A stretch of 64,000 nt of DNA from Variovorax sp. V93 (GCF_041154485.1 NZ_AP028670.1:310001-374000), one strand, 5' to 3'; counted from the stretch's first letter, positions 41,180-50,306 are shown. Program-made: numbers and translations. The notes: generated by a model not told the origin, from the letters alone.

Positions 41180-42169
41180 TCAATCGAGCCGCAGCTTCGC
41201 AACCCTGGCCAGCGACTGCCAGGCCGCAAGGTCGCGGCGCACCGTGGCCGCGAACTCGTCGGCGTCCTTGATCGGCGGGCGCGGCATGTTCTGCGCGGCG
41301 AACTTCTGGACGATCTCGTCGGCCGAGAGGATGCGGTTGATCTCCTGGTTCAAGCGCAGCACCACCTCGCGCGGCGTGCCGGCCGGCGCGAAGACGCCGT
41401 ACCAGCCGTCCGCATCGAAGCGGTAGCCCTGCTCGGTCAGCGTGGGCACGTCGGGCAGCGCCGGCCCGCGCGCCGAGCCCGTGCAGCCCACGGCCTGCAG
41501 CTTGCCGCTGCGAATGTGGGGCACCGGCGATGCGATGTCGACGAAGCCCACGCCGATGCTGTTGCCCAGCAAGTCGCTCAGCAGCGGCGAGACGCCCTTG
41601 TAGGGGACGTGCACCATGTCCATGCCGTACTGCGCCTTGAGGCCTTCCATCACCAGGTGGCCAGTCGATCCGCTGCCCCAGGAGCCATAGGCCAGCTTGC
41701 CGGGGTCGGCCTTGGCATGGCGCACCAGATCCGCCAGCGTCCTGATGCCGGTGGCCGGGTTCGCCACCAGCAGGATGCCCGCGGCACCGACCTGGGCGAC
41801 GGGCAGCAGGTCCTTCTGCGCGTCATAGGGCATCTTCGGCTGGATGACCGGGTTGATGGCGATGGCCGAGGACGGCGACAGCAGGATCGTGTAGCCGTCG
41901 TGCGGCGCCTTGGCGACCGCGTCGTTGCCGATCAGGCCGTTGGCGCCGGGCTTGTTGTCCACCACCACGGGCTGCCCGAGGGCCTGCTGCAGCGGCCCGG
42001 CCAGAAGTCGCGCGAAGATGTCCGAGCCCGCACCCGCGGGGCCGGACACGACCATGCGGATCGGGCGTGCCGGCCAGCCGCCGGCTTCGCTGGCGCGCAG
42101 CGGCGCTTGCAGCGCGAGCAGGCCCGCGCCGGCCAGCAGGCGGCGGCGGGAAATGGGGGTGTCGATCAT
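41180..42169 (-). CDS. Bug/TctC-family periplasmic receptor of the catabolic operon
   Basis: A 329-residue Bug receptor. The signal has a twin-arginine stretch (SRRRLLAGAGLLALQAPLRA). The ligand fold shows PIRMVVSGPAGAGSDIFARL, DNKPGANGLIGNDAVA, PYDAQKDLLPVAQVG and VPYKGV. AAGGAGA precedes the ATG at 42169. It lies 22 bp after the tandem-SDR gene and is the last gene of the eleven-gene leftward operon, so it probably captures the organic acid that the operon degrades. No TctAB membrane subunits are nearby. Confidence 0.92.
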   Translation of the reverse strand: MIDTPISRRRLLAGAGLLALQAPLRASEAGGWPARPIRMVVSGPAGAGSDIFARLLAGPLQQALGQPVVVDNKPGANGLIGNDAVAKAPHDGYTILLSPSSAIAINPVIQPKMPYDAQKDLLPVAQVGAAGILLVANPATGIRTLADLVRHAKADPGKLAYGSWGSGSTGHLVMEGLKAQYGMDMVHVPYKGVSPLLSDLLGNSIGVGFVDIASPVPHIRSGKLQAVGCTGSARGPALPDVPTLTEQGYRFDADGWYGVFAPAGTPREVVLRLNQEINRILSADEIVQKFAAQNMPRPPIKDADEFAATVRRDLAAWQSLARVAKLRLD

Positions 42170-42191
42170 GCGGTGTCTCCTTGTTCATGTT

Positions 42192-43430
42192 TCAGCGTTC
42201 GGCCGCGCCGGCACCGGGCCGCAGCACCTGCCCGGTCAGGAACTGCGCGCGTGCGCCGGCCAGGTAGCCGAGCAGCGGCAGGCAGGCCTCGGGCGCGAGG
42301 CCCGGCGGCAGCTCGAGTGCGTTGATGCGCAGTCCGTGCGCACCCCATTCGGCGGCCAGCGTGGCCACGAGCATGCGGGCCGCTTCGGCATCGCCGGCCA
42401 GCGCCCAGGGCAGCGCCGGAGCAGGCCGCGGCAGCAGCAGCGTGAGGCTGGCCAGCGCCGCATGGCGTGCGCGGAAGCCGCGGGCCGCATCGAGCACGGC
42501 CTCGAGCTGCGCGCCCGGCGGCGCATCGAGGGCGCGGCCGTCGACGACGGCGGGATAGCCCTGGCTGCCGGGGTGGTCCGCATGCGAGCGCGCCCACGCG
42601 TCCAGGGCGGCCTGCCAGGCTGGCTCGCGCACCGACTCACCATGCGGCCGAAGCGGCGCCTCGAACGCAAGCGGCGGATGCTCGCACGGCGGCAAGGGCT
42701 GGCTGCCGCCGCAGACGGAGGAGCCGCCATCAAGCACCAGCAGCTGCCCGGTGAGCACGCGCGCGGCCGCGCTGGCCAGGAAGCACAGCGCCTCGGCCAT
42801 GTCCTCGGGCTCGGCCATCCGGCCCAGGGGGATCTTCGAGACCGCCTGCGCCGGATTCAGCCGGCCGCCATCGATCAGGCGCTGCACGAGTTCGGTCCGC
42901 ACGAAGCCCGGCGCGAGCGTGGTCACCGTCCAGTCGGGCCGGGCTCGCGCCAGCGCCCGGCCCTGGGCAATCAGCCCGGCCTTGCTCGGGCTGTAGAGCC
43001 CGCGCCACGGAATGGCGCGCAGCCCTGCGCCGGAGGCCACGTTGACGATGCGCGCACCCGGCCGAAGCCGCGCCGCGCAGGCCTGCACCATGCGGGCCGG
43101 CGCCGCCAGGTTGAGCGCCAGCAGGCGCGCGGCCGTGCCGTCGTCGTGGCCGGACGTGGCCTCGGCGCCGCCGGCCGACAGGCCCGCGTTGTTGACGAGG
43201 GCATCGAGCGGCGGTATCTCCTGCCCCAGGCGCTCGATGCGGGCGGCATCCGTCAGGTCGGCCACCAGGCTCAGCGGCCGCTCGGCCTCGGCGGGCCAGA
43301 GGGCTTCGAGGCGCTGCAGCGCCTCTGCATCGGCGTCGACCAGCACGCAGCGCCAGCCGGCACGCGCGAGGCCCAGCGCCGCGGCGCGGCCGATGCCGGC
43401 GCCGGCGCCGGTGAGCAGCACCGTCGCCAT
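42192..43430 (-). CDS. tandem short-chain dehydrogenase/reductase with degenerate second half
   Basis: A 412-residue protein. Residues 1-240 are a complete classical SDR: cofactor motif TGAGAGIGRAAALGLARAG, NNAGLS, catalytic Ser near VNVASGAG and YxxxK in YSPSKAGL, ending LTGQLLVLDGGSS. Residues about 255-412 look like a second, shortened SDR lacking the cofactor loop but retaining the late region (MLVATLAAEWGAHGLRINAL, then FLTGQVLRPGAG). The second copy may serve dimerisation. It would oxidise or reduce a hydroxyacyl or ring alcohol intermediate. It shares one base with the upstream SnoaL-like gene and is followed by the Bug receptor. Confidence 0.85.
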   Translation of the reverse strand: MATVLLTGAGAGIGRAAALGLARAGWRCVLVDADAEALQRLEALWPAEAERPLSLVADLTDAARIERLGQEIPPLDALVNNAGLSAGGAEATSGHDDGTAARLLALNLAAPARMVQACAARLRPGARIVNVASGAGLRAIPWRGLYSPSKAGLIAQGRALARARPDWTVTTLAPGFVRTELVQRLIDGGRLNPAQAVSKIPLGRMAEPEDMAEALCFLASAAARVLTGQLLVLDGGSSVCGGSQPLPPCEHPPLAFEAPLRPHGESVREPAWQAALDAWARSHADHPGSQGYPAVVDGRALDAPPGAQLEAVLDAARGFRARHAALASLTLLLPRPAPALPWALAGDAEAARMLVATLAAEWGAHGLRINALELPPGLAPEACLPLLGYLAGARAQFLTGQVLRPGAGAAER

Positions 43431-43975
43431 CAGCCGCCCCGCACTTCGCGCAGCAGCGCATACACGGCGTCGTGCGGCGCCGCGGTGCCGACCGGCTGGC
43501 GCGCGCCGAACAGGACTGCATCGTCCTGCCTCAGCTCGGGCCGCGTGCGCTCCTCGATCCAGTCGTAGATCACCGTGCGCGCGGCCACGCGCCACTCGCC
43601 GCCGCGGCGCTCGAAGCGGTCCGCATAGCGGCCGCACAGGAAGGTTTCGCGATCGGGCTGCGCGGCCGTGGCCTGCAGCGCGAAGAAGCTGCTTTCCACC
43701 GCCGCGGCATCGCCATGCAGCTCGATCAGCACATTGCTGACCTGGTGGACACGCCGGCCGCCCTGCCGCAGCCTTTCCAGCGCCTGCGCGATGAAGCCGG
43801 CGGCGCTGCCGTTCCAGGCGCCGTGGCAGTCCGTGGCGTCCTCCCAGTAGGCGGAACGCAGGGCCGCCTCGTCACAGCGGTCGATGCCCCGGCAGTAGCG
43901 CAGCAGGCAATCGCGGATCGCCTCGCGGTCCAGCAGGGCCTGCAGGGTTGCCGGCCCTTGCACGGAGGCACTCAT
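43430..43975 (-). CDS. SnoaL/NTF2-like protein
   Basis: A 181-residue cone-shaped alpha+beta-barrel protein of the SnoaL-like (NTF2) superfamily. Features: DREAIRDCLLRYCRGIDRCD at the N-terminus, then the barrel strands HQVSNVLIELHGDAAAVESS and GRYADRFERRGGEWRVAART. Family members act as dehydratases, isomerases or ring-hydroxylating-dioxygenase-like small subunits; Tyr, Asp and His in the pocket region are kept. It overlaps the VOC gene by 4 bp and the tandem-SDR gene by 1 bp, so it belongs to the catabolic operon. The reaction is unknown. Confidence 0.85.
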   Translation of the reverse strand: MSASVQGPATLQALLDREAIRDCLLRYCRGIDRCDEAALRSAYWEDATDCHGAWNGSAAGFIAQALERLRQGGRRVHQVSNVLIELHGDAAAVESSFFALQATAAQPDRETFLCGRYADRFERRGGEWRVAARTVIYDWIEERTRPELRQDDAVLFGARQPVGTAAPHDAVYALLREVRGG

Positions 43976-44352
43976 GCGGCTGCGGGCGCGGCGCGCCGGA
44001 ACAGTTGCACCAGGTTGCCTTCGGGATCGCGCAGCGACAGCACGGCGCCATGGCTGCCCATGTCGCGCAGGCCCAGCACCTGTCCGCCGGCCGCGCCGAT
44101 GCGTTCCGCCGCGCCCTCGAAGTCGTCCACCTCCAGCACCATCACCAGGCCGCTGGTGGCAGGCGTCGCCTCCTCGGCGCAGGCCAGCGCCACGTTGGTG
44201 CCGCCCACGCCGTACTGGATCCAGCGGTCGCCATCGCGGAACTTCATCGGCAGGCCCAGCGCGCCTTCATAGAAGGCATGCAGGCTGGCCGGCTGCTTTG
44301 CCACGACGAACACGTTCTGCACCCGCTTGGGCGGCCGAAGCGCGCTGCTCAC
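43972..44352 (-). CDS. VOC-family (glyoxalase/bleomycin-resistance fold) protein, GTG start
   Basis: A 126-residue vicinal-oxygen-chelate protein: VQNVFVVAKQPASLHAFYEG, RWIQYGVGGTNVALACAEE, and LSLRDPEGNLVQLFRR at the end, the usual paired beta-alpha-beta units. The GTG start at 44352 overlaps the preceding SDR stop as GTGA, implying translational coupling. Metal-ligand positions seem incomplete (no clear N-terminal His), so it may be an isomerase/epimerase or a binding protein rather than a dioxygenase. Confidence 0.82.
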   Translation of the reverse strand: MSSALRPPKRVQNVFVVAKQPASLHAFYEGALGLPMKFRDGDRWIQYGVGGTNVALACAEEATPATSGLVMVLEVDDFEGAAERIGAAGGQVLGLRDMGSHGAVLSLRDPEGNLVQLFRRAAPAAA

Positions 44353-45107
44353 AGCGAGGTCTCCGAAGCGCCGCCGTCCAGCCGCAGCACGTCCGCGTTG
44401 AAGAAGCGCGAGCCGTCGCCGGCCAGGAAGCAGATCGCGTCGGCGATGTCTTCCACCGTGCCCAGCCGACCCAGCGGCGTGCGGCCGATGCGCCGGGCGT
44501 CGAGCTCGGCATTGCGGTGCTTGGCGGTGCCTTCGGTGGGCACCGCGCCGGGCGCGACCGCGTTCACGCGGATGTTGCGCGCGCCCAGGTCGGCCGCCGA
44601 GGCACGCGTGATGCCCAGCACGCCGGCCTTGATGCCGCTGTAGACCACCGAGCGCATCGGCGACTTGAAGGCCGCGATGGAGGCCACGTTGATGATCGAG
44701 CCGCCGCGCTGCGCATCCATCGCCTCGGCCGCGGCCTGGATGCCCCAGATCACCGACTTGAAGCCGATCTCCACCATGCGGTCCATGACCTCCGGCGTGA
44801 TCTCGGCCAACGGCTGGTAGCGCACCCAGGCGGCGTTGTTGACCATGACGTCCAGCCGGCCGGCCTCGCGTGCGAACTGGGCCACGGCCTCGCGCATGCC
44901 GTCGCGCGTCGACACGTCGCAGGGCAGCCCGATGGCCTGGCCGCCGAGCGCGCGGATCTCGGCCACGGCCTCCTCCACGAACTCCGGCTTCAGGTCGTTG
45001 ATGCCGACGGTGGCGCCCAGGCGCGCCATGGCGCGCGCGGTGGCGCGGCCGATGCCGTGGCCCGCGCCGCTGATGAAGGCCGTGCGGCCTGTCAGGGACA
45101 TGTTCAT
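44349..45107 (-). CDS. short-chain dehydrogenase/reductase
   Basis: A 252-residue classical SDR: cofactor loop SGAGHGIGRATARAMARLG, NNAAW, catalytic Ser in INVASIAAF and YxxxK in YSGIKAGVLG, ending LRLDGGASETS. Asp38 in INDLK after the second strand suggests NAD(H) preference. It is likely a 3-hydroxyacyl-CoA or ring-alcohol dehydrogenase of the operon. It overlaps the acyl-CoA synthetase gene by 4 bp and the VOC gene by 4 bp. Confidence 0.92.
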   Translation of the reverse strand: MNMSLTGRTAFISGAGHGIGRATARAMARLGATVGINDLKPEFVEEAVAEIRALGGQAIGLPCDVSTRDGMREAVAQFAREAGRLDVMVNNAAWVRYQPLAEITPEVMDRMVEIGFKSVIWGIQAAAEAMDAQRGGSIINVASIAAFKSPMRSVVYSGIKAGVLGITRASAADLGARNIRVNAVAPGAVPTEGTAKHRNAELDARRIGRTPLGRLGTVEDIADAICFLAGDGSRFFNADVLRLDGGASETSL

Positions 45108-47236
45108 GGTTGAGCTTTCTTGGTGGGTTCCCCGGGCACCAGCAGCGCGTCGAGCGCATGGGCGCCGCGGCCCTGCTCCAGCACCACCAGGGGGTTGATG
45201 TCGATCTCGGACACGCTGTCGGCGTGCCGCACCGCGAAGCGCGACAGCGCCGCGATGGCCTGCGCGGCCGCCGGCACGTCGGCCTTGGGCCGGCCGCGCG
45301 CGCCGTCGAGCAGCGGGAAGGCCTTGAGCGAGCGCAGCATCGCTGTGGCCTGCGCCTCGTCGACGGGTGCGGGCTGCAGCGCCACGTCCTTGAAGATCTC
45401 GGCAAAGATGCCGCCCAGGCCGACCATCACCATCGGGCCGAACACCGGGTCCTTCTTGGTGCCCAGGATCAGCTCGACGCCGCCCTGCACCATCTGCGCG
45501 ACCAGCACGCCGGCGATGCGGGCCCCGGGCGCCTTCTGCGCGACGCGCGCCAGCAGTTGGTCGTATTCCTCGCGCAGCTGCGCTTCGGAGCGCACGCCGA
45601 CGAACACGCCGCCGGCTTCGGTCTTGTGCGCGATGTCGGGCGAGACGATCTTGAGCACCAGCGGAAAGCCCATCTCGCGCGCGGCAGCGAGCGCCTCGCC
45701 GAAGCTGCGCGCGATCGCCTCTCGCGGAACAGGCAGCCCCGCCTCGGCCAGCACCGCCTTCGCACTGGCCTCGGTGGCGAAGGCCTCGGCGGGCAGCGGC
45801 GCGCGCGCGATGGCCGGCGCAGCTGCCCGTTCGGCACCGCGCGCACCGAAGCGCAGCAGCGCAGCCACCGTCGCGCAGGCCGCATCGATGCCTTCGACCA
45901 CCGGGAAGCCCATCGCGTTGAGCCGTGCGCGCACCTCGTCGGGGGCCCGCGCGCACAGCAGGACGAGGCGCGAAGGATGGTCCTTGCGCACCTGCGCGAG
46001 CGCCTCCAGGAACACGTCGCGCAGCCGCGGCACGTGGAAGGCGTTGGCCGACTGCAGGATCAGCGCGTCGCAGCTGTCGTCGCGCGCCACGGCATCGAGC
46101 ATCAGTGCCAGCACCTCGGGCCGGCTCGACACCTGTGCCGTCATGTCCACCGGATTGGACGGCGCGGCGAAGGGCACGGCCGACAGGATGCGCTCCTGCG
46201 TCGGTGCCGCCAGCCTGGGCAGCGCCAGGCCCTGCGCACTGGCCGCATCGGCCAGCAGCACGCCGAAGCCGCCGGAGGCCGTGAGCACCGCCACGCGGTG
46301 GCCACCGGGCACGCGCGCCGGACCGACCACCGACAGCGCATGGCCGACCTCGAGCAGCAGCTCGATGCTGGGCACGCGCAGCGCGCCGCCCTCGCGCAGC
46401 ACGGCATCGAACACCGCGTCCGAGCCGGCCAGCGCGCCGGTGTGCGAGGCCGCGGCCGCGCTGCCGGCCTCGGAGACGCCGACCTTGAGCACCACCAGCG
46501 GCTTGCCGGCCTCGCGCGCCATGTCCATGGCCTGTCTCAGCTTGGCGCCGTCGCGGCAGGTTTCCATGCAGCACAGGATCACGGAGGTGCCGGGGTCGGC
46601 CGCCAGCGAGGCAATGGCATCGGCAATGTCCACGTCGCATTCGTTGCCCGTGGTCAGCATGCGGCTCACGCCCAGGCCGCGCTCGCCGGCCAGCCGCAGG
46701 GTGAAGCTGCCGAGGTTGCCGCTCTGCGAGACGATGCCCACCGAGCCCGCCGCGGGAAAGGACGATTCCAGCGCCACCGAGAAGGTAGCGATGCTCTTGT
46801 CCGGCACGCCGATCGCGCCCAGGCAATTGGGGCCGACGATGCGCATGCCGCTGGTCCGCGCCACCTCGCCGATGCGCGCCTGCAGGCGGCTGCCCTCCTC
46901 GCCCATCTCGGAGAAGCCGGCGGACAGGATGACCGCGGCCTTCACGCCGCGCTGCGCGCAGTCCTGCACCGCCTCGAGCACGCCTGCGGGCGGCACCGCG
47001 ATCACGGCCAGTTCGGGCACCTCGGGCAGTTCCGCCACGCTCGCATAAGCCTGCAGCGACTGCACCAGGCCGCCCTTGCGGTTGACCGGATAGATGCCGC
47101 CCGCATAGCCGTACTTCTGCAGGAACTGCAGCGGTCGGCCGCCGATCTTCGTGACGTCGTCCGAGGCGCCGAAGATCGCGATCGAGCGCGGCTTGAACAG
47201 CGCGTCCAGCCCGCGCCCCACTTTCACTGCCTGCAT
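45104..47236 (-). CDS. NDP-forming acyl-CoA synthetase
   Basis: A 710-residue fused alpha-beta acyl-CoA synthetase (ADP- or GDP-forming superfamily). An N-terminal CoA-binding Rossmann domain (about 10-140, RSIAIFGASDD), succinyl-CoA-ligase-like domains with the phospho-His in ASHTGALAG (about 265), and a C-terminal ATP-grasp (about 490-700, FPLVLKIVSPDIAHKTEAGG, EIDINPLVVL) are visible. It activates the imported acid to its CoA thioester, reversibly and with NDP + Pi rather than AMP + PPi. One nucleotide separates it from the enoyl-CoA hydratase gene. Confidence 0.92.
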   Translation of the reverse strand: MQAVKVGRGLDALFKPRSIAIFGASDDVTKIGGRPLQFLQKYGYAGGIYPVNRKGGLVQSLQAYASVAELPEVPELAVIAVPPAGVLEAVQDCAQRGVKAAVILSAGFSEMGEEGSRLQARIGEVARTSGMRIVGPNCLGAIGVPDKSIATFSVALESSFPAAGSVGIVSQSGNLGSFTLRLAGERGLGVSRMLTTGNECDVDIADAIASLAADPGTSVILCCMETCRDGAKLRQAMDMAREAGKPLVVLKVGVSEAGSAAAASHTGALAGSDAVFDAVLREGGALRVPSIELLLEVGHALSVVGPARVPGGHRVAVLTASGGFGVLLADAASAQGLALPRLAAPTQERILSAVPFAAPSNPVDMTAQVSSRPEVLALMLDAVARDDSCDALILQSANAFHVPRLRDVFLEALAQVRKDHPSRLVLLCARAPDEVRARLNAMGFPVVEGIDAACATVAALLRFGARGAERAAAPAIARAPLPAEAFATEASAKAVLAEAGLPVPREAIARSFGEALAAAREMGFPLVLKIVSPDIAHKTEAGGVFVGVRSEAQLREEYDQLLARVAQKAPGARIAGVLVAQMVQGGVELILGTKKDPVFGPMVMVGLGGIFAEIFKDVALQPAPVDEAQATAMLRSLKAFPLLDGARGRPKADVPAAAQAIAALSRFAVRHADSVSEIDINPLVVLEQGRGAHALDALLVPGEPTKKAQP

Positions 47237-47237
47237 C

Positions 47238-47999
47238 TCAGCGCCCCTGATAGACAGGCTTGCGCTTTTCGAGGAAGGCCTTGCGGGCCTCCTGCGCATC
47301 CTCGGTCCTGGCCAGCGCCATGGTGATGTTCTGCTCGAAGCGGTAGCCGTCGCGCTGCGGCATCAGGTCCATCATGTTGGCCGCCTGCTTCGCATAGGCG
47401 ACGGCGAGCGGCGCCTTGGACGCGATCTCCTGCGCGATCTCCATGGCCAGCGGCATCAGCTGATCGCCCGGCACCATCTCGTCGAGCACGCCGCGGCGAT
47501 ACAGCTCGGCGGCGGGCACCTTCATGCCGGTGAAGAACATGCGGCGCGTGAACGAGCGGCCGAACAGGGTGCGCAGCATCGAGACGCCGCCGGCCAGGCC
47601 GACGTTGATCTCGGGCATCGCGAAGGTGGCGTCCTCGCTCGCGAGGAAGATGTCGCAGGCCGCCATGAGGCCGAAGCCCGCGCCCAGCGCGGGACCGTTG
47701 ACGGCCGCGATCACGGGCTTGCTGCATTCGCGAATCGCATTGCCCGTCTCGCGCGTCCAGCGGTTGTGGTCGAGGAAGTCGCCCGCTTTCCCGGCATCGG
47801 GCCGGTCCTTGAGGTCCGCGCCGGAGCAGAAGAACTTGCCGGTACCCGTGAGGATCGCGACGCGCACGTCGGCACGCTCGGAGACCTCGTCGAAGATCTC
47901 GATCAGGCGGCGGCGCGTGGCGCGGTCCAGCGCATTGACCGGCGGCTTGTCGAGCCGGACGACGGCGATGTAGTCGGAAACTTCCAGTTCGATGCTCAT
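47238..47999 (-). CDS. enoyl-CoA hydratase/isomerase family protein
   Basis: A 253-residue crotonase-fold protein. The oxyanion-hole residues are in FFCSGADLKD (57-64) and GPALGAGFGLMAACD (103-116). The catalytic Glu of the isomerase/hydratase position is kept (Glu130 in AMPEINVG), but the other hydratase Glu (as in GGGCELA) is Gly110. This favours an isomerase, hydrolase or ring-cleavage reaction over simple hydration. It overlaps the acyl-CoA dehydrogenase gene by 4 bp in the operon. Confidence 0.9.
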   Translation of the reverse strand: MSIELEVSDYIAVVRLDKPPVNALDRATRRRLIEIFDEVSERADVRVAILTGTGKFFCSGADLKDRPDAGKAGDFLDHNRWTRETGNAIRECSKPVIAAVNGPALGAGFGLMAACDIFLASEDATFAMPEINVGLAGGVSMLRTLFGRSFTRRMFFTGMKVPAAELYRRGVLDEMVPGDQLMPLAMEIAQEIASKAPLAVAYAKQAANMMDLMPQRDGYRFEQNITMALARTEDAQEARKAFLEKRKPVYQGR

Positions 48000-49108
48000 C
48001 GCACACTCCCGGTCTGGTTGGAAAAAGAAACTTGCGGCGCGGGCTCGTGCGGCGCCAGCAGCCGCGCGGCGTGCAGCAGCCGGTCGCCGTAGCGGAACTC
48101 GGAGGCGATCAGGCGCTGCGCCGTGCGGGTGGCCAGCACCTCCTCGCTCACGCCCATGCCACCGTGCATCTGGATGGCCGCTTCGGCACAGGCGCGCGCC
48201 GACTCGGCCAGCGACACCTTGGTCAGGCGCAAGGTGCGGCGCAGGTCGGGCGCGTTCTGCTCATAGGCATGGAAGCAGTGGATCACCAGGCCCTTGGCGC
48301 CCAGGTACTTCACGTACATGTCGGCCACGCGGTGGCGCAGCACCTGGAAGCTCGCGAGCGCCACGCCGAACTGGCGCCGCTCCTTCAGGTGAAGGACGGT
48401 CTGGCGGATCAGGGTGGCCAGCGCCGCCACCGTGTCGGCGGCGGTCAGCAGCAACGCGGCGTCGGTCGCCTTCGCGCGCGCCTCGCGCACGGCAGCGCCG
48501 CGTGCAATGCAGGCGCCCTCGGGCACCGCAAGCCGCTCCAGCGCAAAGTCGGCACCCAGGCGGCCTTCCATCGTCCGGTAGCGGGCCGTGGGCGCGCCGA
48601 TGCGCTCGGCATCGACCAGGAAGAGCGCCTCGTCGCCATCGTCCAGCTGCGCGGGCACGAGATAGTGCGTGGCGGGCAGCGTCAGGTCGACGCCCTGCAC
48701 CACGCCGCTCAGCGCGTAGCCGATGTCCAGGTGCCGGGCCGTCACGGCATGGTCCTCGGGCGTGGCGGACAGCCCGGTCATCGGCGCGATCCGCGCGCTG
48801 CCCTCGGCCACCGCCTCCAGCCAGCGGTGCGCCGTCTCGGCGCCGGCCGCCTGCAGCAGCAGCGGCACCACGGCGCAGGTCTCGACCACCGGCAGCTGCA
48901 GGCCATGCGTGGCCAGCCCCTCGACGATGGAAGCGAGGTCGTTCAGGCTGCCGCCGACGCCGCCGGCTTCCTCGGGCACGAGGGTGGCGGCCCAGCCCAG
49001 TTCGCGCACGGGGTCGCCCTGGATCTGCTGCGCGATGTGGTCCTCGGCATAGCGGCTGGCTGCGTCCAGCAGCATGCCGGGAAAGAGCGACGGAAAAGAA
49101 GTGGACAT
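47996..49108 (-). CDS. acyl-CoA dehydrogenase, second (divergent) chain of a pair
   Basis: A 370-residue acyl-CoA dehydrogenase-fold protein. Its C-terminal helical domain is normal (RRQFGVALASFQVLRHRVADM, IQMHGGMGVSEEVLATRTA). The central FAD/acyl-CoA loop (GYSEPGSGSD in normal enzymes) is missing, replaced by MTGLSATPEDH. With the adjacent conventional chain it should form a heteromer (alpha2beta2), like paired enzymes of pimeloyl-CoA or steroid side-chain oxidation. It starts 3 nt after the partner's stop. Confidence 0.88.
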   Translation of the reverse strand: MSTSFPSLFPGMLLDAASRYAEDHIAQQIQGDPVRELGWAATLVPEEAGGVGGSLNDLASIVEGLATHGLQLPVVETCAVVPLLLQAAGAETAHRWLEAVAEGSARIAPMTGLSATPEDHAVTARHLDIGYALSGVVQGVDLTLPATHYLVPAQLDDGDEALFLVDAERIGAPTARYRTMEGRLGADFALERLAVPEGACIARGAAVREARAKATDAALLLTAADTVAALATLIRQTVLHLKERRQFGVALASFQVLRHRVADMYVKYLGAKGLVIHCFHAYEQNAPDLRRTLRLTKVSLAESARACAEAAIQMHGGMGVSEEVLATRTAQRLIASEFRYGDRLLHAARLLAPHEPAPQVSFSNQTGSVR

Positions 49109-49111
49109 GGC

Positions 49112-50272
49112 TCAGGCTCCCAGCAGTTCGTTGGCGACGACGTTGCGCTGCACCTCGGAGGTGCCGCCGGCGATGGTGCGGGCGCGCGTGAACATGTAGT
49201 TCTGGATCCAGGTGGCGTCGGGCACGTCCGCCCCTGAATCGGCGAGGAAGCGGTGGGCCGCGTCGGGGCCGACCGCATCGAGCGCGATGGTCGTCAGGCG
49301 CTGCGCCACGTCGGCGCAGGTCATCTTGATGACCGAAGGCTGCACGCCGAGCGGGCGCTGGTGGATCAGGTCGTCGGTGGCTTCGGCCATCATCACGCGC
49401 GCGCCCTTCACGTCGGCTTCGCACAGCAACAGCTTGTGGTGCAGGCCGCTGAAGTCGCGCCGTCCCGCGGCAGCGCGGCTTGCCTGCTCGACCAGCTGCG
49501 TGACCTGCCGCCGCATGAGCTCCAGCCGCGCCACATTGGCCGGCGGCAGGCGTTCGCGCTCGAGCAGGAACTTGGCGCAGGTCCAGCCCTTGCCGACCTC
49601 GCCGAGCAGGTTGTCGGCGCGCACGCGCACCTCGTCGAAGAAGACCTCGTTCAGGTGGTGCCAGCCGTCGATGGTCCTGATGGGGCGCACGGTGATGCCC
49701 GGCGTGTCCATCGGCACCAGCAGCAGCGAGATGCCCTCCTGCTTCTTCGCTTCCTTCGAGGTGCGCACCAGCATGTAGATCATGCTGGCCTCGTGGGCAT
49801 GCGAGGTCCAGATCTTCTGGCCGTTGACGACCCACTCGCCGCCTTCCAGCCGCGCGCTGGTGGACAGCGAGGCCAGGTCGGAGCCCGAGCCGGGTTCCGA
49901 ATAGCCCTGGCACCACCAGTCGGAGCCGTCGAGGATGCGCGGCAGGAAGCGCGCCTTCTGCTCCGGCGTGCCGAAGCGGATGATCACCGGGCCGATGTGG
50001 CCCAGGCCATGGTGGTAGAGCGGCGGGCAGTCGTTCTCGGCCATCACCTCCTCGAAGATCAGGCGCTGGCGGATGTCCCATCCGGTGCCGCCCGCTTCGC
50101 GCGGCCAGCTCGGTGCGCCCCAGCCCCGGGCGTTCAGGATCTGCTGCCAGGCCTGGTATTCGCGCTTGGTGATCTTCTGGCCGGCCGCGACGACGGCGCG
50201 GATCTCGGGCGGACAGGCTTGGCGCGCGAACGCTTCGAGTTCGCGCCGGAAGCCGGCATAGTCGATGGACAT
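49112..50272 (-). CDS. acyl-CoA dehydrogenase, FAD-loop-bearing chain of a pair
   Basis: A 386-residue acyl-CoA dehydrogenase. Helical N-terminal domain (about 1-125), beta domain with the FAD/acyl binding loop GYSEPGSGSDLASL and GEWVVNGQKIWTSHA, and helical C-terminal domain ending AGGTSEVQRNVVAN. In the last motif the usual catalytic Glu of YEGT is Gly, so the base may come from elsewhere or from the partner chain. Similar pairs act on dicarboxylic or cyclic acyl-CoAs. It lies 34 bp after the flavin reductase gene. Confidence 0.92.
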   Translation of the reverse strand: MSIDYAGFRRELEAFARQACPPEIRAVVAAGQKITKREYQAWQQILNARGWGAPSWPREAGGTGWDIRQRLIFEEVMAENDCPPLYHHGLGHIGPVIIRFGTPEQKARFLPRILDGSDWWCQGYSEPGSGSDLASLSTSARLEGGEWVVNGQKIWTSHAHEASMIYMLVRTSKEAKKQEGISLLLVPMDTPGITVRPIRTIDGWHHLNEVFFDEVRVRADNLLGEVGKGWTCAKFLLERERLPPANVARLELMRRQVTQLVEQASRAAAGRRDFSGLHHKLLLCEADVKGARVMMAEATDDLIHQRPLGVQPSVIKMTCADVAQRLTTIALDAVGPDAAHRFLADSGADVPDATWIQNYMFTRARTIAGGTSEVQRNVVANELLGA

Positions 50273-50306
50273 CTTTCTTGTCTCCTGTTGGAAGTTGGAA
50301 AAGGGC

